The notes under the pieces are model-generated. The model was not told where the DNA came from. It worked only from the letters and a program-made list of their open reading frames with translations, and ran no database searches. A program made the translations under genes and the position numbers. 64,000 nucleotides of DNA from SbD1 sp039679945 (lineage in GTDB: Bacteria; Desulfobacterota; Syntrophobacteria; Syntrophobacterales; Syntrophobacteraceae). Shown here piece after piece: positions 17,181 to 25,938 of this stretch; positions within the stretch are counted from its first letter, which is position 1; each line of letters starts with the position of its first letter. The stretch lies in contig JBDKTY010000056.1 in assembly GCA_039679945.1 (NCBI GenBank), positions 1 to 64,000 on the forward strand. Direction: 5' to 3'.

Positions 17181-18680
17181 ATGCGCGGATTCATCTATCC
17201 CCTTGTTGTGGTTCTGCTTGCCGGGTGTATGGTCGGTCCCGACTATCGTCGTCCCACGGTGGATGTGCCCAGGGCATTCCAATACCAGGTCTCCGAGGCA
17301 CGGGAGACCGGGAATACACTCTGGTGGAAGCAATTCGATGACCCCGTGCTCGACGATCTCATCGCGGAGGCGCTTGTAAACAGCAAGAACGTCCAGATCG
17401 CGGCCGCCACCATAGAACAGGCGCAGGGCGTGCTTACACAGACCCGAGCGCCCCTGTTCCCGCAGCTCAATTACACCGGTACCGGGACCCGGGAGCGGGC
17501 GAGCGAGATGGGCGCCACTTCGATAGCGTCAGTCCCAAACCCGCAGACGTCCTACCAGTTGCTTGCCGGGGCCAACTGGGAACTCGATCTCTGGGGCAAA
17601 GTCAGACGGCAGACTGAGGCGGCCCGCGCCAATCTGTTCGCCTCGGAGGAAGCCCGGCGCGGTGTGATTCTGTCTCTCGTCGCTTCGGTGGCGGCCAGTT
17701 ACCTGCAGCTCGTGGGCCTGGATGAGCAGCTCGTGATAGCCAATCGCACGCTCGAAACCTACGCTGAGTCGGTCAAACTGTTCGAACTGCAGTTCAAACA
17801 TGGCCAGGTATCCCAGATGAACGTCGCGCAGGCCCGCTCCCAGTATGAAACGGCCGCGGCGACAATTCCCCAGCTTGAGTCGCAGATCGCCCAGACCGAA
17901 ATCGCCTTATCGATCCTGCTCGGCCGTAACCCGGGCCCGATCAAGCGCGGCAAGTCGATCTTCACTCTCTCCCCGCCCGCAATTCCAGCGGGCCTGCCTT
18001 CTCAGGTGCTGGAGCGCCGCCCGGATATCGCTCAGGCCGAGCAGAACCTGGTTGCGGCCAATGCCCAGATCGGCGCGGCAAAAGCACTCTATTTCCCGAC
18101 TATTTCGTTAACGGGTACTCTGGGTACTTCGAGTTCGGAGCTGGAGAACCTTTTCAAGGGGCCGGCACGCGTCTGGAGTTATGCGGGGTCGATCACGGGA
18201 CCGATATTCAATGCGGGGTTAATAGCCGGCCAGGTGAAGCAGGCCGAGGCGGGCCGGAAGATCGCGCTGCTGAGCTATGAATCCGCAATCCAGAACGCCT
18301 TCGGTGACGTGGAAAAAGCTCTTGTTTCCTGCGAGAAGCTGGTGGATCAGCTAAAGGCCCAGGGGCTGCTCGTCGAGGCTCTGAAAGAATACGCTCAACT
18401 CGCGCGCCTTCAGTACCAGGGAGGGTATGTGACCTATCTCACCGTGCTGGACGCCGAGCAGCAGCTCTTTCCCGCCGAGCTTAATTATGCCTCGACGCGC
18501 TCCTCGCTGCTCGCCTCCTACGTGAAACTCTACCAGGCAATGGGGGGCGGATGGGTTGTGGAGGCCGAAAAGCTTACGTCCGAAACGCAGCCGGCGGCCG
18601 TGCCACCGTTCCCGATCACACCACAACCGGAAGTGGCATTGCAACCAGCGGCGGCTCCAACCACGGCGACCGTGCCCTGA
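17181..18680 (+). CDS. Outer-membrane efflux lipoprotein (NodT/OprM-type)
   Basis: A 499-residue TolC-like channel protein completing the tripartite pump. It has a signal peptide with lipobox LLAGC, the VGPDYRRP start typical of OprM/NodT proteins, and duplicated outer-membrane efflux repeats rich in coiled-coil heptads (about 60-240 and 270-450). The C terminus is a low-complexity Pro/Ala tail. The ATG at 17181 follows the pump stop by one base and has GGGAG 7 nt upstream; I prefer it to an upstream in-frame GTG. Confidence 0.94.
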   Translation: MRGFIYPLVVVLLAGCMVGPDYRRPTVDVPRAFQYQVSEARETGNTLWWKQFDDPVLDDLIAEALVNSKNVQIAAATIEQAQGVLTQTRAPLFPQLNYTGTGTRERASEMGATSIASVPNPQTSYQLLAGANWELDLWGKVRRQTEAARANLFASEEARRGVILSLVASVAASYLQLVGLDEQLVIANRTLETYAESVKLFELQFKHGQVSQMNVAQARSQYETAAATIPQLESQIAQTEIALSILLGRNPGPIKRGKSIFTLSPPAIPAGLPSQVLERRPDIAQAEQNLVAANAQIGAAKALYFPTISLTGTLGTSSSELENLFKGPARVWSYAGSITGPIFNAGLIAGQVKQAEAGRKIALLSYESAIQNAFGDVEKALVSCEKLVDQLKAQGLLVEALKEYAQLARLQYQGGYVTYLTVLDAEQQLFPAELNYASTRSSLLASYVKLYQAMGGGWVVEAEKLTSETQPAAVPPFPITPQPEVALQPAAAPTTATVP

Positions 18681-18768
18681 TACGTGAGCCCAGGGGGGCA
18701 AGCCTCCGCTTGACGGGGTTTCAACTGTCAAGCGAAGACTTGGCCCTGACATGAACTCTCTATGAAAA

Positions 18769-18809
18769 CTCACCCGCTCGTGCTTCGACATTTCACACGA
18801 GCGGGTGAG
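18769..18809. repeat. REP-like palindrome after the RND operon
   Basis: Perfect 14-bp stem CTCACCCGCTCGTG/CACGAGCGGGTGAG with a 13-nt loop containing CTTCGACA. It is of the same design as other CCCG(T/C)TC palindromes in the window. No U-tract follows, but it may stabilise the efflux transcript 3' end. Confidence 0.65.
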
Positions 18810-18814
18810 AGCGC

Positions 18815-19036
18815 GTGCGGAAGGGTGCTTCCGGGTTCCGTGCAGGCATCGGCCAGACGCAGAATGCGCAACTTGCACTCGGCACTGAAGCGCCTTCGTA
18901 CGGGAGTATCAACCACCTGGGGATCGGGCGGCACGAGTGCCATTCCGGTTCCATCGGGTTCGCTACGCTCACCCGATTCCACCTCCAGGGCACTCGATAA
19001 AACAGCTCGAAAAGGCAAGATGGAATCTTTTCTCAT
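18815..19036 (-). pseudogene. Transposase N-terminal remnant
   Basis: The minus-strand frame contains RRRFSAECKLRILRLADAC, preceded by MALVPPDPQVV, matching the N-terminal helix-turn-helix region of IS3-type transposases (usual form RRRFTAEYKLRILxEADAC). Similarity stops after TEPG, and the rest of the enzyme, including any DDE domain, is absent. A decayed insertion sequence. Confidence 0.7.
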
Positions 19037-19090
19037 GATGGTTTCCTTCCCCGCCCTCTACTCTAATTTATTCAGGGGAAGATGTCTCAC

Positions 19091-19294
19091 TCATGCTGTC
19101 ACGGAGGACCCGGCCGATACCTTGCTCAGCCAATTTCGTGCTTCATCCAGGTGATCGAAGCTCTTCTGAACTATGCCTGTTTCTTCCCGGTAGCGGTAAA
19201 TTTTTCCCTGCACGGACACCCCATACCTCCCGAACGGCAGTGCTATGATTGCCCCGACAATGCACCCCTTATGATCCCTGAAAATCTCCGGCAT
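19091..19294 (-). CDS. Small hypothetical protein
   Basis: A 67-residue protein with AAGGA 8 nt before the ATG. It reads as a compact alpha/beta domain: a hydrophobic strand (GCIVGAIIALPF), then VQGKIYRYREETG and the helix SFDHLDEARNWLSK. The composition looks coding, unlike the surrounding DNA. I do not recognise a family. Confidence 0.5.
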   Translation of the reverse strand: MPEIFRDHKGCIVGAIIALPFGRYGVSVQGKIYRYREETGIVQKSFDHLDEARNWLSKVSAGSSVTA

Positions 19295-19477
19295 ACTGTT
19301 ATTCCTTCTTTGTTTGCGGCTGCTTTGGCAAAGCGCTCAAGCTCATGGGCTGGTATGGCCGTGCACTAGGAATTTGAAATTGTGTAACATGTTCTCCAGG
19401 CATCCGAGCTATGTGGTGATTTAATATCAAAAGCCGTGCCAGTCGTCGGCTTTGGACTTTTCGGGATAATCTTGTGG

Positions 19478-19538
19478 TACGGTGTTGCGTTCAAGATGAA
19501 TCAAGCCTGAGAATGAAAATACCGATCAGGATTGGCCC
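19478..19538 (+). repeat. Truncated MITE-like copy
   Basis: Starts with TTGCGTTCAAGATGAATC at 19485 like the full copies at 46384 and 56839, keeps the middle block ending TTGGCCCGTTC, then diverges into another repeat. The second inverted end is missing. Confidence 0.6.
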
Positions 19539-19615
19539 GTTCATGCTTCGATGCCTCTCAAGAAACAGCTTTTGAGAGTGAGCGATATCGAAGGCTTACA
19601 TAACCGGTGGAGATC
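19534..19615 (+). repeat. Dispersed intergenic repeat, copy B
   Basis: Same order of blocks as 6381-6462 (GGCCCGTTC, CTCTCAA, GAGAGT, GCGATATCG). Confidence 0.5.
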
Positions 19616-20153
19616 CGGGTCACGCCATTCCGGGGCAGAGACTTCCCTCCCGTTCGGCACGAACGGGAGGGAATGTCCCATCCTGAGCACGAATTGGCAT
19701 GAGAGACCATCCCGACGGGCGCTTGCATTGAGCGGTGCAAGCCCGGCAGCCACATGGTGAGGTATCGTCCTCCGGCGCCGGCCTCCCTTTATCATTAGAT
19801 ATATCCCAAAGTTGTGATACACTGCCGCCTGTCTCATATTGCTTCAAAACGGATCAAATCACCGGCGGGCGCATGGGAAAACCCATGGGAACAGGTGATG
19901 CTTCTTCGGCATGTGCAGGCGTCGGATAGCCATTTTACAGACCCCGCCGCCCGCTGTTTTTCCTTGCCGGCAACTCAGGGAGCGCGGTTCCGCGGGAGGT
20001 TGTGTCCTGGAGGCTGCCGCGCGTGGCTGTTCATGCCGGGGTTTCGAAAAATGAAGGTTTATTCGCCCTTCGCTCGGGGCGGGTGTTCTCTTGAGCGTAA
20101 TCCGGGGTCGGGAGGTTCTCTCATCCATACGCGGGATCAATAGGAGAGAGGGC

Positions 20154-21458
20154 ATGAAAACCTTTTGTATTGTCTCCGTTCTGGCATTCGTGCTGTTCCT
20201 GTCTCTTTCGACATGCCCGGTTCATGGCGCCGGGTCCACTTTAAGCGGCATTGATCCTCCCGGGCAGCTTTCCCTCGATGGGAAAGCATTTGACGGCAAC
20301 TTCACGCCCGGTTCATCAGGCGACCTGGTTGCTGAAGACAGTATGCCCGGAATTTCCGGACCTGGAATGCCTTCACTCGACATGCCCATACCTGGTATGC
20401 CCACGCCGGATATTTCCATGCCCGATATGCCCTCACCGGCGCCCCTCCCGAGAAATACCGCTCGATCTTTCCTGCCTGATCCGCTGACCCTCGTTAAGTT
20501 CACCGAGGCGAGAGAAAGAGCTTTTTCCGTTCTCATCCCCAAGGGCTGGGTGACGGAAGGCGGCATAATGTACGTTGATCCCAACACGGCGGGCGGTCCC
20601 ACGAATGCTATCGGCCCGAAGATGAATTTCGCGGTCAAGAGTGATGCCCGGGGGACGGTCATGCTCTATTGGTTCCCTGATTTCTATTATTGCGACATGC
20701 GTTCCAGTACAACGAGACAGTTCGGGCTTTTCCCGGATGGTTCCAACTATAACGGAATGCTCGTGATGCCTTGCATGTCCGCACAGGATTTTCTTTTGCG
20801 GAGGGCTTTTCCTCAGGTGCGGCCCGGTGCTCAAAACGTGCAGGTAATAAATGCCAGGCCACTGCCGGGAGTTGCCCAGCAGTTCGCGGCATCATCACCG
20901 GTCCAGGGCTTTCAGTACGATGCGGCCATGGTTACCGTCACGTACTTTGAAAACGGCATAAGATTCCAGGAGCAGATATTTGGCGTTATTGAGAATCTTG
21001 GACAACTTGGCGCCGGCATGTGGCAGAACAAGAATGTTGTGTTCGCCCGGGCTCCCGCCGACCAGTTCGATGACTGGGCGAAAATTGGCTCCCTGATCTT
21101 CTATTCCGTGAAGATAGATCCTAAGTGGCTGGCTGCCGTGATCCGGGCAAGCGATAAGAGAGCCAGAATGGCCCTGGACACTCAAAGATATATTCAGGAA
21201 GTCGATGCGGCCATTGTGGCGCATCGGCAAAGAGTGAACGCCGAGATCCGGCACAGCGGGTATCTTCTGCTGACGGGCCAGGAAGACTATGTGAATCCTT
21301 ACACCGGGGAGACTGAAATCAGACCGGACGGTTGGAGGCATCACTGGCAGAATTCCGCCGGGGAGGTCGTCGTTTCAAATAACGACGATTATGATCCTAA
21401 TCATGATCAACACCTTAACCGTTCCGATTACAGGAAAAGCCCCGTACGACCGCGTTAG
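20154..21458 (+). CDS. Exported protein with Met/Pro-rich repeat region
   Basis: A 434-residue protein with a clear signal peptide (about 1-26). Residues about 60-105 are a low-complexity stretch built on PGMP/PDMP-like units. A globular domain follows (about 115-350), and the C terminus has GYLLLTGQEDYVNPYTGET, then a His/Asn/Asp-rich tail. GGAGAG lies just upstream of the ATG; the longer frame from 20091 is not preferred. I do not know the function. It opens an island of exported or membrane proteins read the same way. Confidence 0.7.
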   Translation: MKTFCIVSVLAFVLFLSLSTCPVHGAGSTLSGIDPPGQLSLDGKAFDGNFTPGSSGDLVAEDSMPGISGPGMPSLDMPIPGMPTPDISMPDMPSPAPLPRNTARSFLPDPLTLVKFTEARERAFSVLIPKGWVTEGGIMYVDPNTAGGPTNAIGPKMNFAVKSDARGTVMLYWFPDFYYCDMRSSTTRQFGLFPDGSNYNGMLVMPCMSAQDFLLRRAFPQVRPGAQNVQVINARPLPGVAQQFAASSPVQGFQYDAAMVTVTYFENGIRFQEQIFGVIENLGQLGAGMWQNKNVVFARAPADQFDDWAKIGSLIFYSVKIDPKWLAAVIRASDKRARMALDTQRYIQEVDAAIVAHRQRVNAEIRHSGYLLLTGQEDYVNPYTGETEIRPDGWRHHWQNSAGEVVVSNNDDYDPNHDQHLNRSDYRKSPVRPR

Positions 21459-21651
21459 GAACCCGGAAGGCGGGGGATACGCGGACCTCGCGCAAAAGCA
21501 CGAGCGGGAATGTGCCTTTGTATCGCGGCAAAATCGTCGTTTTTCGAGAGGTCTTGAAGTGGGAACGGGTGTGTCCGCATTTCGATGACATAGGACCAAA
21601 CTCACTTTGGGCGCGACGCGGCATGAACGCTTCCATGGAGTCGAAAACTGT

Positions 21652-21906
21652 ATGACTTCGATGACTTGTCCAGGTTGCCGGCATCCCGTGGATGAGGGGG
21701 ACAGATTCTGCCGATACTGTGGATTTCCCCTGAGCGAAGCCGCCAGGGACACGTACCGTCCCATGATGCCCACTCCCGGGACAGCCGCCGCTTACTGGAA
21801 ATACTTCTTCGGACCATTCTTCAAGGTCGCCTTCATCTTCTTCGGGTTCTTTTTCGCCTGTGCCTTTCTAGCCGCATTGTTCTGGTATTTTAACTTTGCT
21901 CGTTAA
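21652..21906 (+). CDS. Zinc-ribbon membrane protein
   Basis: An 84-residue protein. The N-terminal zinc ribbon has CPGC and CRYC knuckles (zinc-ribbon_2 style); a single strongly hydrophobic Phe-rich segment follows (about 53-80). The ATG at 21652 begins at the ribbon; SD support is weak (GGAG 11 nt away). Probably membrane-anchored with a cytoplasmic zinc knuckle. Role unknown. Confidence 0.6.
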   Translation: MTSMTCPGCRHPVDEGDRFCRYCGFPLSEAARDTYRPMMPTPGTAAAYWKYFFGPFFKVAFIFFGFFFACAFLAALFWYFNFAR

Positions 21907-21969
21907 CCTGTTTTTGTAGTGTTTGACCCGCTTTAGCAATCTCATTACTTCCTGCCCTGGAGAGTATAA

Positions 21970-22746
21970 ATGAGAAAATTCCTGAAGATAGCGTCCTGTG
22001 TTATCGGGCTTATCGTAATTGGAATTGTCGCGGTATTCTACTTTACCGCGGACATGGTTACCGTCGCGGACGAATTCCTCGGCGCCGTCAAATCCAATGA
22101 TATCGATAAAGCCTATTCATACGTATCGGATGATTTCAAGGCGGCTACGTCAAAGGACGCTTTCAAGGACTTTCTCGGCAAAAGCGGTCTGACAGGATAC
22201 AAATCATCGAGTTGGCAGGAGAGGTCCACCAGCGGTGGACGCGGGGATCTCACCGGATCGGTGAGTACGGAATCGGGTGGAGCGATACCCCTGAAAATGC
22301 GTTTCGTGAAAGGGGAGTCGGGTTGGAAAATATACGCGATCGAAAAACCGGGAGCCGGCGTCCAGGAGAAGTCATCGGCGCCCGCGCCGCCCTCGGAGGA
22401 AGAACTGGTCAGGATGGTCGCCGCGACCATGCATCTGTTCGCGGTAAGCGTCAATGAGAAGAATATGGCAAAATTTCATGAGTATTGTTCGAGCCTCATG
22501 CAAAAACAGTATACGGTTCAAAAGCTCGATGAAACGTTCGCGGCGTTTTTCAACCTTGGGGTGGACCTGACCCTGCTGGATAAGCTCAGCCCGGTATTCG
22601 ACGGCAAAGTCACGGTCGTCAAGGATAATGTTATCGAGATAAAGGGCTATTATCCCACCTCTCCCAGTCGGGTTCATTTCGAGCAGGAGTACGTCTACGA
22701 GGGTCTGAGCTGGAAACTGCTCGGATTGAGCGTGAATATCAAATAA
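21970..22746 (+). CDS. Membrane-anchored protein with two NTF2-like repeats
   Basis: A 258-residue protein with an N-terminal membrane segment (about 5-28) and two similar alpha/beta units (about 32-130 and 140-255). Each starts with a helix ending in a short-lived residues-in-cleft pattern (FLGAVKSNDIDKAYSYVSDD and the later NEKNMAKFHEYCSS) as in DUF4878/NTF2-like proteins. A Pro/Ala/Glu linker joins them. GGAG lies 7 nt before the ATG. The fold call is an inference from sequence pattern; the ligand is unknown. Confidence 0.65.
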   Translation: MRKFLKIASCVIGLIVIGIVAVFYFTADMVTVADEFLGAVKSNDIDKAYSYVSDDFKAATSKDAFKDFLGKSGLTGYKSSSWQERSTSGGRGDLTGSVSTESGGAIPLKMRFVKGESGWKIYAIEKPGAGVQEKSSAPAPPSEEELVRMVAATMHLFAVSVNEKNMAKFHEYCSSLMQKQYTVQKLDETFAAFFNLGVDLTLLDKLSPVFDGKVTVVKDNVIEIKGYYPTSPSRVHFEQEYVYEGLSWKLLGLSVNIK

Positions 22747-22842
22747 GCGGCGCCATTGAATGGGTGATTGCGTATGGAGGCCCCGCATCCGTTTAAACAG
22801 AGCGTGCATGGAGCGCTGATTATCCGGGAGGGGGAAGGATGC

Positions 22843-22959
22843 ATGGCGATCTTCGGCATTCCCTCGCTCGTCCCGTGAATCCTCGTGATGCTGGTCGGCC
22901 TCAAGATCGTAATCGTGGAGAACTCCGCGACAGCTAGAAATCCCACGATAGTTTCTTGA
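22843..22959 (+). pseudogene. Interrupted small membrane-protein frame
   Basis: A strong purine-rich SD (GGGAGGGGGAAGG) precedes ATG 22843. The frame reads MAIFGIPSLVP, then TGA at 22876-22878, then continues as ILVMLVGLKIVIVENSATAR to a TGA at 22957. Both halves fit one hydrophobic segment plus a short tail. It may be a recently broken gene. Confidence 0.35.
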
Positions 22960-23248
22960 GCTGGCACAAGACTCGTTTTCATCCGAACTTCGGGCGAAGG
23001 TTTCAGCCGTCGATCCACGGTGCTTGGATGTCGCTGTTTGGTAAAATCGTGGCGATCGGCCGTGGATTATGAGCCGGCACTAACAGGGGAGTGATTCACG
23101 CGCAATATTGAAGTACGGGAATATGGGGCCGTAACGGAAAAAACACCTTCCCGTCGCATGGGTGCAATAGTCCTCTGATAAAAAGGCTGCCATATAAACT
23201 CTCCCGCTTATCCTTGAGGAATTAGCCGGCCTTGAAAAAGGCGAGAGG

Positions 23249-23290
23249 GAGCCCGGCTGTCAGACCCATGTCGACGACCGGGCTCTTTCT
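23249..23290 (+). terminator. Hairpin followed by short U-rich stretch
   Basis: Stem GAGCCCGG (23249-23256) with CCGGGCTC (23278-23285), 21-nt loop, followed by TTTCT. It could end a plus-strand transcript from the preceding island, or be part of a small RNA. Confidence 0.45.
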
Positions 23291-23427
23291 AATTTCCCAT
23301 GCGCGGGTACACAAGCAGGTCCACAACACCTGTAAAAACATTTGACTCATGTGAATTCCTCCGTCCATACTGATGTGAACATATGTATGAGAGACCAGTT
23401 TTAGCTTCGAAGCGGCTCATAATCTAA

Positions 23428-23973
23428 ATGGATGATTGGGCGATGAGAAACTTAAAGGTTCTTCCGCTGATTCTGCTCGCATTGTCACTGTGCTCCTGTT
23501 CGAATGTGCTGAGCACGGCCCCTTTCGGTGAGACGCCGTATGTCGCCAAGCCGGAGGACTGGGACGGTATATGGGTTGCCCGGGAGATGTTCATCCATAT
23601 GAAAGTGATGGACGGCCCCGGCGGGATTATAAAGGCCGCCTGGATTGAGCCTTACGACAAGGGATTCAAAATGGAGTCTCACGATGTATGGCTGCGCAAG
23701 ACAGGGGAGTGGGCCTTCGCGAGTGTGAAAGCCGAAGGTGACGAAGGCCTCTATGTGTGGGTGCATTTCAAGCGGGACAAAGAGCAAATAATCTGCATAT
23801 TGCCAGATCCGGATGAGTTCAAGACCCTCTGCGCGGCCGGAAAGATCCCCTGCCGGGATCGCGGCGGTGACACGATTATCGACGGTCTGACCTCCGCGCA
23901 TACCGCGGCTGTTACGTCCAAGGGCCTTTACGACTGGCCCAGCCCTCTCGTCTTTACCCGTTTACCCAGATAG
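23428..23973 (+). CDS. Lipoprotein of unknown function
   Basis: A 181-residue protein with a signal sequence ending in a lipobox-like LSLCSCS. The mature part has several tryptophans (KPEDWDGIWVAREMF, DVWLRKTGEWAF) and looks like a beta-rich envelope domain. An internal ATG at 23443 is an equally good start. I do not recognise the family. Confidence 0.6.
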   Translation: MDDWAMRNLKVLPLILLALSLCSCSNVLSTAPFGETPYVAKPEDWDGIWVAREMFIHMKVMDGPGGIIKAAWIEPYDKGFKMESHDVWLRKTGEWAFASVKAEGDEGLYVWVHFKRDKEQIICILPDPDEFKTLCAAGKIPCRDRGGDTIIDGLTSAHTAAVTSKGLYDWPSPLVFTRLPR

Positions 23974-24194
23974 CGCCGCCGTGGTCGATTTTATCATTTG
24001 AAATTATTGAATTATCCGCGCGGGATACCGGCTGGCGGCCTTGAAGCGTGCAACCGCCGTAAATACGCCGATCGCTGCAAGCGCGGGTGTCGTGCCGCGG
24101 CTTACAGTGCAACCGGTTCGCGGCTCGCGCCGAATCCCATGCGCGAGGTTGCGGCGAGAATCAGGAGAGAGGAGGAAGCCTGCCTGTAATACCT

Positions 24195-24533
24195 TCAGAA
24201 GATACGCTCGGTTAAAGAGATTGGATTGCCGATCCGGAAGCTGGACTCAGGCTTGATTCCAAGCTCGTCCAAAGTATACCTGATGGTTTCCCGGCTCGGC
24301 ATCGCCTTGCAGGAATCCCGTTTTACACGTTTGAAAGTCAGGATATCCCCTTCGACGGCAAAGCTGAAATAGCTCTTGTCAGTGCAACCGGTACTCGAAA
24401 CCACGATCGAAATGGTTTTTGCCTCCGCATTGGCCTCGAATCCATAAATGCGTTCCGGCTGCTGTGCCCGGGCCTGGAATGGCGTTGCCAGGGCAAGCAG
24501 GATTGCGGTTACTATCAGGGCGATTACTTTCAT
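24195..24533 (-). CDS. Small exported protein of unknown function
   Basis: A 112-residue protein with a signal peptide ending near ARA-QQ. The mature part has two cysteines (STGCTDKSYF, RDSCKAM) that could form a disulphide. GAGG lies 5 nt before the ATG at 24533; the longer frame to 24566 is less likely. It is read opposite to its neighbours. Confidence 0.6.
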   Translation of the reverse strand: MKVIALIVTAILLALATPFQARAQQPERIYGFEANAEAKTISIVVSSTGCTDKSYFSFAVEGDILTFKRVKRDSCKAMPSRETIRYTLDELGIKPESSFRIGNPISLTERIF

Positions 24534-24705
24534 GGCGACCTCAGTTATAATGTGAGATTGATGCATTCTTTACTGATTCGGCTTCCATGTCCACACCTTT
24601 CGCGGAGCATTTCAAACGATCGGCCTGAAAGTAACGCAAAGGGGTTGCCAACAGTCAGGGAAAGTTTTATAGGGAGCCATCATTTTTCGCGAAAAAGGAG
24701 CTAGT

Positions 24706-24951
24706 GTGAAGATCATCTGTCCATCATGCAATTATATCGGGGAAAGCAAGTCACTTCCCAAGGGATCTCGAAAACTTGAAATCACGCTCTGGTGCTGTTT
24801 GCTCGTGCCGGGGATACTGTATACCATGTGGCGGCAGTCGAGAGACGGTCAATACCAGGGGTGCCCACAGTGTTCCGAGTCCAAGGTGCGGCCGGTCAAA
24901 AGAAAAGACTGGAAGCTGTACGAACGGAAGGGACAATTACCGCCCGCGTAA
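24706..24951 (+). CDS. Small zinc-ribbon protein with a membrane-like segment
   Basis: An 81-residue protein with GTG start and AGGAG 5 nt upstream. Two CxxC knuckles (CPSC at the N terminus, CPQC near residue 56) flank a hydrophobic stretch (LWCCLLVPGILYTMW). The layout resembles small membrane-bound zinc-ribbon proteins of unknown role. Confidence 0.6.
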   Translation: MKIICPSCNYIGESKSLPKGSRKLEITLWCCLLVPGILYTMWRQSRDGQYQGCPQCSESKVRPVKRKDWKLYERKGQLPPA

Positions 24952-25443
24952 CTTCCGGGAAATCCTCTCCTCCGTAAGAACTCCGCTATGAGATCAAGCA
25001 TCTTCCCGAGACCGATACGGCGTTAGTCGAATTTGCGGACCATGAGGTTGCGGAGACGAATAAAATCGGTGGAGCACATATCTGCCGAGCCGGACAGGCG
25101 TGGCAATCGGGCAAGTATGACAATCCCGTTCGCCGTGAGCGTGGTAACCCCCGCATTTCCGTGGTGAGGCGCGGGCAAAACAAACAGCCCCGCGGCCGCT
25201 CACACTTGGCCCGTTCTACCCTCCGACAGGCTCGGGGCGCACGGGGGAGAGTTCCTTTTCGGGGATGGCGCGCCCCGGTATAATAACAGCCGGTTTGTTG
25301 CATGAAAAAACAGTCGGGGCAGGCGATTCGCCTGCCCCTACTGTTTATATCCCAAGCGTGTTCCTTCCGAATCTTCGGAATCAGAGTGAGTGATATTCCG
25401 CCTCGAGGTCGGCTGCATCCTTCGGCGCGAGGTTCTCCGACCT
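24952..25443. other. Intergenic region with repeat debris and a terminator
   Basis: About 490 bp between converging genes. It includes degenerate REP-like sequence (GGCCCGTTCTACCC at about 25207) and the strong terminator at 25309-25345. No gene recognised. Confidence 0.6.
25309..25345 (-). terminator. Strong intrinsic terminator of the rubrerythrin transcript
   Basis: A 17-bp stem with one mismatch and a 3-nt loop (GGGGCAGGCG-att-CGCCTGCCCC core, AACAGT/ACTGTT outer arms). On the minus strand it is followed by TTTTTT. It lies about 100 bp beyond the rubrerythrin stop; on the plus strand it has a shorter U stretch, so it may work both ways. Confidence 0.85.
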
Positions 25444-25905
25444 TTAGTCCCAGGTCAGAATTTCATCATCGTAGAGGTTTTCAAGCCTGCGTTTGTGCTT
25501 GGCTTCCTCCACTTCAAGGAGTTCGAAGATCTTGGCCGTCTTCTCACTCATGCATTTCTTTTTCCATGCACCATAGAATGCATGCGCCTTTTCTTCCCTT
25601 TTCATGGCAATGGTGAGGGCTTCCTGATAGGTGAGATCGTCCCTGAAAGCGACATCCACCATGTAGTCGCTGATTTGCAGGTCCTCCACGGCCGGCAGCT
25701 TGACGCCATCCAGGCTGAGTGTGTCCAGGTCACGCAACATGTCCCGGTGGCGCTGCTCCTCCTGGACCATTTCCTGGAAAAAATCCTTGATTCCGGGATT
25801 CTTTGCGCGCTCGGAGCATTTCCGGTAAAATGCCATTGCATTTTCTTCTTTTTCGATTGCAAAACCCACCACATCACTCATCGAACTGCATGAAACGGTG
25901 CTCAT
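25444..25905 (-). CDS. Rubrerythrin-like diiron protein (no rubredoxin domain)
   Basis: A 153-residue four-helix ferritin-like protein. Diiron ligands appear as two ExxH-type pairs: EKEENA and EEQRH, then KREEKA and EEAKH. There is no C-terminal rubredoxin domain. Probably acts in peroxide defence or iron handling. The ATG at 25905 has GGAGG 8 nt upstream (the longer frame's own ATG overlaps that SD). It is 33 bp from the adenine deaminase stop, so the two may share a transcript. Confidence 0.85.
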   Translation of the reverse strand: MSTVSCSSMSDVVGFAIEKEENAMAFYRKCSERAKNPGIKDFFQEMVQEEQRHRDMLRDLDTLSLDGVKLPAVEDLQISDYMVDVAFRDDLTYQEALTIAMKREEKAHAFYGAWKKKCMSEKTAKIFELLEVEEAKHKRRLENLYDDEILTWD

Positions 25906-25938
25906 CTTCTCAGCCTCCATGATCTCTCGAAATCGGCA

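Larger units (their letters stand above)
18681..20153. other. Long repeat-rich intergenic region
   Basis: Nearly 1.5 kb holding a 14-bp hairpin (18769-18809), a transposase remnant (18815-19036), one small plausible gene (19091-19294), a truncated MITE-like copy (19478-19538) and a dispersed repeat (19534-19615). I see nothing else that looks coding. Confidence 0.6.
22747..23427. other. Intergenic region with a broken small ORF and a hairpin
   Basis: Contains the interrupted frame at 22843-22959 and a hairpin at 23249-23285. The rest shows no coding pattern. Confidence 0.5.

Noticed and set aside
22876..22878. In-frame TGA as a selenocysteine codon
   Set aside because: The surrounding peptide is a plain hydrophobic segment without a redox motif, and I see no downstream SECIS-like hairpin; a nonsense change is simpler.
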